Below, in pieces: positions 6,167-10,875 of a stretch of DNA of 10,875 nucleotides. The notes beneath the pieces are model-generated. The model searched no databases and had not been told where the DNA came from. It was given only the letters and a program-made list of their open reading frames with translations. Position 1 is the first letter of the stretch, and the number at the start of each line of letters is the position of its first letter. The translations under genes were made by a program, and so were the position numbers. Source of the stretch: JBHHYS01 sp046757645 (GTDB taxonomy: Bacteria; Acidobacteriota; Terriglobia; Acidiferrales; 2-02-FULL-67-57); assembly GCA_046757645.1 (NCBI GenBank), contig JBHHYS010000079.1, forward strand, positions 1-10,875, in the 5' to 3' direction.

Positions 6167-6943
6167 TTATGATTTTTTTCTTTTCGGCACGCCGGAAGCC
6201 CTGCCCGGGCATCTACCGAAAGTAAATCGCAAGCGAAAAATTTGAGACAAGCGGCGGATGGTGAAGTGTGGATGTTCGAGCCTCTCTCGGGCTTCGTAGG
6301 CAGCGAACTCGCCCCCGCGCCGCCGGACGGTCCACATTCCGAGTTGGCGCGCAGCGCGGATTTCACTGTCGGCGCGGTCACCGACCACTAGGACGCGCCG
6401 GGGGTCGGGCTCGACCCGCAAGACCCGGCGCAGATACCCGCTCTTGCCGTGGCCCCGCCGCCGCCCGGTGTAGAAGATTTCCTGAATATACGGCAGGCGA
6501 TCGAGCCCGAGGAGACGGACTTTGGCGCGCTGGATGGTGCGAATCCCGGCGGTGAGCACAAAGATGCGGACACCGCAGCGGTGGAGGCGGCGCAAGGTCG
6601 GCCGGGCATCAGGAAACAGGCGAAGGTTGCGCACCGGATAGCTGAAGTAGGCCCGGCAGCCGGCGCGGGCCAGCCGCGCCGCCTCCCGGCCCCGGAGTCC
6701 CAGGCGGGCCAAGAGGCGGGGGTCAAGCGTCTCCAGGTTGTGCTCTTCCCGGAAGAGCTGCAGGCGCAACCGGAACAGGCGCTGGAAGGAAACGCGTCGG
6801 CGCGGGCGCCGCTCGAGGCCTGCGCGCAGCATCTTCTCGCAGGCGTAGCGGTGGGCGGCCAGCACCCGTTGCCGGTAGCAGTCGTAGAGCGTGTCATCCA
6901 GGTCAAAGACCACTGCGGTGATGAGAGGGCGCGGGCGCAGCAT
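6167..6943 (-). CDS. HAD-superfamily hydrolase, strikingly arginine-rich
   Basis: A 258-residue haloacid-dehalogenase-type phosphatase. All four motifs are present: DLDDT (D14 nucleophile, D16 acid), VLTAG (T131), HGKSGYL (K167) and VVGDRADSE (D189, D192). A helical cap of about 90 residues (20-110) makes it a C1-type enzyme of the phosphoglycolate phosphatase / nucleotidase kind. Arginine makes up 56 of 258 residues (22%), far above normal, and the tail ends in KRKKS. The start at 6943 directly abuts the transporter stop (TAGATG), so translation is probably coupled to the transporter, and no strong ribosome site of its own is visible. The neighbourhood would suit a pyrimidine nucleotide phosphatase, but specificity cannot be read from sequence. 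Confidence 0.85.
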   Translation of the reverse strand: MLRPRPLITAVVFDLDDTLYDCYRQRVLAAHRYACEKMLRAGLERRPRRRVSFQRLFRLRLQLFREEHNLETLDPRLLARLGLRGREAARLARAGCRAYFSYPVRNLRLFPDARPTLRRLHRCGVRIFVLTAGIRTIQRAKVRLLGLDRLPYIQEIFYTGRRRGHGKSGYLRRVLRVEPDPRRVLVVGDRADSEIRAARQLGMWTVRRRGGEFAAYEARERLEHPHFTIRRLSQIFRLRFTFGRCPGRASGVPKRKKS

Positions 6944-8428
6944 CTAACCCGGCTCGCCGCCCGGGCTCGCCACCGGCGGGCCGGCTTGCCCGTCCGGCAG
7001 GCGGGCGCGGCGCATCAGAGCGAGATAAACCAGGAAGGAGACGCCGAAGCCCACAAACCAGGCATAGTGGAACAGAGGACGGAGAGGTTCGACGCCCAAG
7101 CCCACCAAGGCGACCCCGGCGCCGGCGAGCAGCGCCGCCACCGCGCGCCGGTTGAAGCCCCGAGCGAATTCGTAGAAGCCCCGGCGGCGGTAGAGGTCTT
7201 CCACCAGGATGATTTTCTTGCGGAGCATAAAGTAGTCGGCGATCACCACCCCGGCGACCGGCCCGAGAAAAGAGGAATAGCCGACCAGCCAGCCGATGAT
7301 GAAGTTGCCGTAGCTGGCCAGCAGCGTCCAGGGCTGCATGAGCAGGCCGATCAGGCAGGTGATGACGCCGCCCAGTTTGAAGCTGATCCGGCGGGGATAG
7401 AGGTTGGAAAAATCATTGGCGGGCGAGACCACGTTGGCGGCGACATTGACGTTGAGGGTGGCCACCAACAGGAAAATCATCGCGATCACCACCGCCAGCG
7501 GATGCCCGAGCTGACTCAAGACCACCACCGGATCCCAGTTGACCTCGCCGAAGATGACCACGGTGGCGGAGGTGACCGCGATGCCAATGAAGGAATAGAG
7601 CGTCATAGTGGTGGGCAGGCCCAGCGCCTGTCCGAGCATCTGCTGGCGTTGGCCTTTGGCGTAGCGCGTAAAGTCGGGGATGTTCAGCGCCACCGTCGCC
7701 CAGAAGGCCACCACGGCGGTCAGCGAGGGGATAAAGAAAGCGAAAAACTCGCCGAAGGTTTTGAACTTCGAAGGCGCTGAAAGCATAGGACCGAAGCCGC
7801 CCGCCTTCTGATGCGCCCAGACCAGCAGCGCCAGCCCGATGACCAGCAGGAAGGGGGCGCTGACGCCCTGCAGGAAGCGGATGGTCTCGATGCCGCGCAC
7901 GATGACGTAGAGGTTCAGCAGCCAGAAGAGCCCAAAGCACAGCGGCAGGCCCAGCCAGTAGTCGCCCCAGCCGGGGATGATCGCGGTCAGCAGAGTATTG
8001 ATGGCCTGGCCGCCGATCCAGGTTTGAATCCCGAACCAGCCGCAAGCCACCAGCGCCCGCAGAATCGCAGGAATGTTGGCGCCCAACACCCCGAACGAAG
8101 CCCGGGCAAAGATGGGGAAGGGAATTCCGTAGCGGGCGCCGGCGTGAGCGTTGAGCAGCAGGGGGATGAGCACGATGAGATTGCCGAGAAATATGGTGAA
8201 CAGCGCCTGCTTCCAGTTCATTCCCCCGGCGATCATGCCGCTGGCCAGCATGTAGGTGGGGATGTTGACGCTCAACGATACCCAGAGCGCGGTGTAGTTG
8301 TACGTGCCCCAGGTGCGCTTCTCCCGGGGAACGGCGGCCAGGTCTTTGTTCCACAACCAGCTCCGGGCCGCGCCTTCGCTGCTGGTCTCGTCCGCTAGGA
8401 GGGCCCTGGCGTCGCTGGAGGGGTTCAT
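6944..8428 (-). CDS. NCS1-family nucleobase/hydantoin:cation symporter
   Basis: A 494-residue inner-membrane permease of the NCS1 (cytosine/purines/uracil/thiamine/allantoin, Mhp1-type) family with about 12 hydrophobic segments from residue 45 to 471. Family hallmarks are NKDLAAVPREKRTWGTYNY (27-45), YGIPFPIFARASFGVLGANIP (100-120), WFGIQTWIGGQAI (131-143; substrate-stacking region of TM3 in Mhp1), NIPDFTRYAKG (249-259) and TLNVNVAANVVSPANDFSNLYP (324-345). It most likely imports uracil, thymine, hydantoin or allantoin with Na+ or H+. Located between the aldehyde dehydrogenase and the coupled HAD gene in a catabolic cluster with hydA nearby, it probably feeds that pathway. The ATG at 8428 has no recognisable Shine-Dalgarno; a small hairpin sits there instead. 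The last 20 residues (RLPDGQAGPPVASPGGEPG) look like unstructured add-on sequence. Confidence 0.92.
   Translation of the reverse strand: MNPSSDARALLADETSSEGAARSWLWNKDLAAVPREKRTWGTYNYTALWVSLSVNIPTYMLASGMIAGGMNWKQALFTIFLGNLIVLIPLLLNAHAGARYGIPFPIFARASFGVLGANIPAILRALVACGWFGIQTWIGGQAINTLLTAIIPGWGDYWLGLPLCFGLFWLLNLYVIVRGIETIRFLQGVSAPFLLVIGLALLVWAHQKAGGFGPMLSAPSKFKTFGEFFAFFIPSLTAVVAFWATVALNIPDFTRYAKGQRQQMLGQALGLPTTMTLYSFIGIAVTSATVVIFGEVNWDPVVVLSQLGHPLAVVIAMIFLLVATLNVNVAANVVSPANDFSNLYPRRISFKLGGVITCLIGLLMQPWTLLASYGNFIIGWLVGYSSFLGPVAGVVIADYFMLRKKIILVEDLYRRRGFYEFARGFNRRAVAALLAGAGVALVGLGVEPLRPLFHYAWFVGFGVSFLVYLALMRRARLPDGQAGPPVASPGGEPG
6985..7001. repeat. Palindromic motif encoding RLPDGQAG in the transporter C-terminus
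   Basis: CTTGCC (6985-6990), loop CGTCC, GGCAGG (6996-7001) form a 6-bp stem with one G-T pair, inside the last codons of the transporter where it reads as LPDGQAG. Similar short GC palindromes producing this peptide are, from memory, recurrent in many environmental bacterial genomes. Only one copy is visible here. Confidence 0.3.
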
Positions 8429-8432
8429 CGGC

Positions 8433-8445
8433 AGGCGCTACGCCT
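8433..8445 (-). promoter_or_regulatory. Hairpin occupying the ribosome-binding position of the NCS1 transporter
   Basis: On the minus strand AGGCG, loop TAG, CGCCT form a perfect 5-bp stem ending 4 bases before the ATG at 8428, where a Shine-Dalgarno should be. The only purine-rich stretch (AGGCG) is inside the stem. Translation may be low, leaderless-like, or controlled by this structure. Confidence 0.35.
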
Positions 8446-8455
8446 TATTTGAGTC

Positions 8456-8526
8456 CCCGCGGCAGGGGGCACTGGGTTGGACGGTGTCTTTCCCTGAGTC
8501 AAGACCACTGGCCCCTGCCACTCGGG
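8456..8526. repeat. Long imperfect hairpin between aldehyde dehydrogenase and transporter
   Basis: Arms 8461-8475 and 8505-8519 pair over 15 positions with two mismatches (GGCAGGGG-CA-TGG against CCA-TG-CCCCTGCC). The outer CCCG/CGGG (8456-8459, 8523-8526) and inner GTCTT/AAGAC (8486-8490, 8501-8505) extend it. It lies in the 155-base intergenic gap 8429-8583, which holds no gene. There is no T-run on either strand, so it is more likely an mRNA processing or stability element, a REP-like repeat, or a regulatory leader than an intrinsic terminator. Confidence 0.6.
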
Positions 8527-8583
8527 AGCAATCAGATCTGTGCACGGGGCTGGTTGGCTGTTTTCGTTGGAATCCGGAAAGCA

Positions 8584-10086
8584 CTAATAGATGTTGGCTT
8601 CGCGCCGGCGCCCGGTGTAGTCCACGTAAACGACTTTCAGCTCGGTGTAGAAGTCGACGCCGGTGGAGCCGGTCTCGCGCTCACCCACGCCGGTGGCTTT
8701 GATGCCGCCGAAGGGCACGTGGGCTTCACCGCCCACGGTAGCCGAGTTGATGTGAACGATGCCGCACTCGACCCCCTCGGCAAACTGGAAGATGCGGTTG
8801 GCGTCGGTGCTAAAGATGGACGCGGCCAGCCCGTAGCGGACGCGATTGGCGGTCGCCAGCGCTTCCTCGAAGTCCTTCACGCGGATCACCGAGAGCACCG
8901 GCCCGAAAATCTCCTCCTGGGCGATGCGGGCATCGGCCGCCACGTGGTCGAAAATTGTCGGGGGGGTAAAGTAGCCGGCGTCGTAGGCGCCGCCCCGGAG
9001 CCGCTCGCCGCCGCAGAGGAGTTTGCCTTCTTTCTTGCCAATCGCCAGGTACTTCTGCACCTTGTTGAACTGGGCTTCGTCCACCGAAGGCCCTACCTGG
9101 AAGCCGGGCTCCGCCCCGTTGCCCACTTTCAGCTTCTGGGTGCGCTCGAGCAGCATGGAGACGAACTTGTCCGCCACCGCTTCGCTCACAATCACCCGGC
9201 TGGTGGCGGTGCAGCGCTGCCCGGTGGAACCGAAGGCGCCCATCACCGTGCTGGTGGCGGCCAGTTCCAGATCCGCGTCCTCCAGCACCACCACCGGATT
9301 CTTCCCGCCCATCTCGCACTGGACCTTTTTCATTTGCCGGGCGGCTTTGGCGTAGATCAGCGAGCCCACTTCGCAGGAGCCGGTGAAGCTCAGGCCGCGC
9401 ACCGCCGGGTGCTCGACCAGCTCAGCCCCCGCCTCTTCCCCGGCGCCGTTGACCATGTTGAGCACGCCCGCGGGCAGGCCGGTGCGCGCAAAGATATCCA
9501 CCACCTGCCGGGAGGTGAACGGGGTCAACTCAGAGGGCTTCCAGACCACGGTGTTGCCGCAGACTAGCGCCGGGGCAATCTTCCACACCGGCACGGCCAC
9601 GGGAAAGTTCCACGGCGTAATTAGGCCCACGACGCCCAGTGGTTGGCGAATGGTGTAGGCAAAATTCCGCGGCAACTCCGAGGGCAAGGTTTCGCCGCTC
9701 AGGCGGCGGGCTTCGCCGGCCGTGTATTCCAGGACGTTGATGGTGCGCAGGATTTCGCCCTGCGATTCGCTGAGCGTCTTGCCCTCTTCGCGGGTCAACA
9801 GCCGCGCCAGCTCGTCTTTCTGCTCGGCCATCATCTGGGCCGCGCGCTGGATGTAGCGGCCACGCACCGGCGCCGGGGTGTCGCGCCAGGCGGGAAGGGC
9901 ACGGGCGGCGGCCTCCACCGCGGCACGAATTTCCTCCCGCGAGCTCAGGGGAGCGTGTCCCAGCAAATCGCCATGGTTGGCGGGGTTGCGCCGCTCCAGG
10001 GTGCGCCCAGAGCGCGACTCCACCCACTGCCCGTCTACGTAGTTCGGGCAGGGCGCTTCTTTGCTGACCTGAGTTACCGTAGCCAT
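8584..10086 (-). CDS. NAD(P)-dependent aldehyde dehydrogenase
   Basis: A 500-residue cytosolic aldehyde dehydrogenase with all expected parts: PWNFP (N160), WKPSE (K183), FTGSCEVG (234-241), CEMGGKNP with general base E258, GSTGQRCTATSR with catalytic C292 and EEIFGPV (E392). The E258 glutamate and overall motifs fit hydrolytic (acid-producing) aldehyde dehydrogenases such as the alpha-ketoglutarate-semialdehyde group, not the CoA-acylating methylmalonate-semialdehyde type (MmsA), which lacks that glutamate. Directly downstream of an AGXT2-like aminotransferase, it probably oxidises malonate semialdehyde or 2-methylmalonate semialdehyde from beta-alanine or 3-aminoisobutyrate; this is inference. 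The ATG at 10086 has a perfect AGGAGG (10097-10092) 5 bases upstream. The 91-base gap to the aminotransferase contains a strong hairpin. Confidence 0.93.
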   Translation of the reverse strand: MATVTQVSKEAPCPNYVDGQWVESRSGRTLERRNPANHGDLLGHAPLSSREEIRAAVEAAARALPAWRDTPAPVRGRYIQRAAQMMAEQKDELARLLTREEGKTLSESQGEILRTINVLEYTAGEARRLSGETLPSELPRNFAYTIRQPLGVVGLITPWNFPVAVPVWKIAPALVCGNTVVWKPSELTPFTSRQVVDIFARTGLPAGVLNMVNGAGEEAGAELVEHPAVRGLSFTGSCEVGSLIYAKAARQMKKVQCEMGGKNPVVVLEDADLELAATSTVMGAFGSTGQRCTATSRVIVSEAVADKFVSMLLERTQKLKVGNGAEPGFQVGPSVDEAQFNKVQKYLAIGKKEGKLLCGGERLRGGAYDAGYFTPPTIFDHVAADARIAQEEIFGPVLSVIRVKDFEEALATANRVRYGLAASIFSTDANRIFQFAEGVECGIVHINSATVGGEAHVPFGGIKATGVGERETGSTGVDFYTELKVVYVDYTGRRREANIY

Positions 10087-10152
10087 GACTCCCTCCTGTT
10101 CGTTTACTGGCTAAACTCTCACTTCGGCGACCTGCCGGGAGTCCAACCCAGT

Positions 10153-10171
10153 GGCCCCAGCCCCTGGGGCC
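10153..10171. repeat. Perfect 8-bp hairpin between aminotransferase and aldehyde dehydrogenase
   Basis: GGCCCCAG (10153-10160), loop CCC, CTGGGGCC (10164-10171), all G/C-rich and starting 6 bases past the aminotransferase stop in its direction. There is no T-run. An intercistronic stem like this often stabilises or trims the upstream mRNA segment; partial termination is possible. The adjoining bases 10141-10160 match 8463-8482 at 18 of 20 positions on the opposite strand. Confidence 0.6.
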
Positions 10172-10177
10172 GTTCCG

Positions 10178-10875
10178 TTACGGCTTCAACTCCGCGAACG
10201 ACTTGTCGAGGATGCGCACCGCATCGTCCACGTCGGCTTGGCTGATGTTCAAGGGGGGCGAGAGCCGCACCACGTTGCCCCACAGCCCGCCTTTGCCAAT
10301 CAGCAGTCCGTTCTCTTTGCAGCGCTCCATCAACTGCAAGAGTTCCTGCGCCGCCGGCTCTTTGCTCTGGCGATCTTTGACCAGCTCCAACGCCTGCATC
10401 AGGCCCATGCCCCGCACGTCCCCGATGAGCGGATACTTCTGCTGGAGCTCTTCCAGCTTCTGCCGAAGGTAGCTGCCGACCGAATGGGTGTTCTCCCGCA
10501 GGTTTTCCTCTTCGATCACTTCAATGGTGGCTCGGGCCGCCACCGCGGTTACCGGGTTGCCGCCAAAGGTGGAGATTGTCAGTCCCTGGAAGGCGTCGGC
10601 GATTTCCGGCCGGGCAATGGTGGCTCCCACGGGCACGCCGTTGGCCATTCCTTTGGCGGTGGTGATCATGTCCGGTTCCACCTCCCAGTGCTCGATGCCG
10701 AACCACTTCTTCCCGGTGCGCCCGAAGCCCGTCTGCACTTCGTCGGCGATGAACAGGCCGTCGTACTTCTTGATGATGTTGAACACCATCTTGAAGTACT
10801 CCGGGGGCGGGGTGATGAACCCGCCCACGCCCTGAATGGGCTCGGCCAGGAAGGCGGCGATGCGGCCGGTGGTGG
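10178..10875 (-). CDS. Class-III PLP aminotransferase, AGXT2-like, partial (N-terminus beyond right edge)
   Basis: C-terminal 231 residues of a fold-type I pyridoxal-phosphate aminotransferase. Visible motifs: AAFLAEPIQGVGG, FIADEVQTGFGRTG (the Asp that binds the pyridine nitrogen), PDMITTAKGMANGVPVG with the Schiff-base lysine at visible residue 74, STFGGNPV, and VRGMGLMQALEL. The wording is closest to alanine-glyoxylate aminotransferase 2 / (R)-3-amino-2-methylpropionate-pyruvate transaminase, enzymes that take beta-alanine or 3-aminoisobutyrate to the semialdehyde. Full relatives are about 430-450 residues, so roughly half is missing. The reading frame stays open to the window edge; the GTG at 10828 is internal. 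With the aldehyde dehydrogenase after it, it would form the last two steps of reductive pyrimidine breakdown. Ornithine-type or GABA-type substrates are less likely but not excluded. Confidence 0.92.
   Translation of the reverse strand, partial: TTGRIAAFLAEPIQGVGGFITPPPEYFKMVFNIIKKYDGLFIADEVQTGFGRTGKKWFGIEHWEVEPDMITTAKGMANGVPVGATIARPEIADAFQGLTISTFGGNPVTAVAARATIEVIEEENLRENTHSVGSYLRQKLEELQQKYPLIGDVRGMGLMQALELVKDRQSKEPAAQELLQLMERCKENGLLIGKGGLWGNVVRLSPPLNISQADVDDAVRILDKSFAELKP

Noticed and set aside
6449..7780. Open plus-strand frame of 443 residues over the HAD and transporter genes
   Set aside because: Rich in His, Gln, Ala and Asp with no motif, antisense to a clear NCS1 permease and HAD protein.
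8449..9567. Open plus-strand frame of 372 residues over the aldehyde dehydrogenase
   Set aside because: Antisense shadow of a full-length aldehyde dehydrogenase; no recognisable fold.
8584..10086. MmsA (CoA-acylating methylmalonate-semialdehyde dehydrogenase)
   Set aside because: The catalytic glutamate in CEMGGKNP is present and the cysteine motif is GQRCTATS, both unlike the CoA-acylating type.
1..10875. Novel defence, mobile or phage system
   Set aside because: No nuclease, reverse transcriptase, integrase, transposase, toxin-antitoxin pair or CRISPR repeat was seen; the genes are metabolic or envelope-related.

Overview
This is a GC-rich (roughly 60-65% by eye), densely coding bacterial window. 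It holds eight protein genes on both strands, two of them cut by the window edges, plus one probable small ORF. No rRNA, tRNA, CRISPR array, prophage or insertion sequence was seen. The gene mix would suit a soil or subsurface lineage such as Acidobacteriota or a similar GC-rich phylum. That is a guess from gene content and base composition; no marker gene here settles it.

Left part: a minus-strand dihydropyrimidinase/D-hydantoinase (hydA, C-terminus outside the window) has its own near-consensus promoter. Upstream of it, also on the minus strand, is a rhamnosyltransferase-like family-2 glycosyltransferase, preceded by a probable 81-residue small ORF. A divergent promoter region near 2571-2793 separates these from a plus-strand alkaline-phosphatase-superfamily (type I phosphodiesterase-like) gene at 2794-4497.

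Middle: a 510-base gap (4498-5007) contains a perfect inverted repeat just after the phosphodiesterase gene, a sigma70-type promoter candidate at 4665-4693, and a roughly 300-nt GC-rich leader with several hairpins. It leads into a plus-strand luciferase-like monooxygenase (LLM, putative F420- or FMN-dependent oxidoreductase).

Right part: a minus-strand run reads, in transcription order, class-III aminotransferase (AGXT2-like, cut by the right edge), aldehyde dehydrogenase, NCS1 nucleobase/hydantoin transporter and HAD-family phosphatase. The HAD start abuts the transporter stop. Strong inverted repeats sit in both gaps flanking the aldehyde dehydrogenase.

Functionally, hydA, the NCS1 transporter, the aminotransferase and the aldehyde dehydrogenase make a coherent partial set for reductive pyrimidine (or hydantoin) breakdown: import, ring opening to the N-carbamoyl amino acid, transamination of beta-alanine/3-aminoisobutyrate, and oxidation of the semialdehyde. 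Dihydropyrimidine dehydrogenase and beta-ureidopropionase are not in the window. The LLM enzyme and the HAD protein are the least explained members of this neighbourhood. The glycosyltransferase and phosphodiesterase-like genes look like an unrelated polysaccharide/envelope insertion between the two halves.
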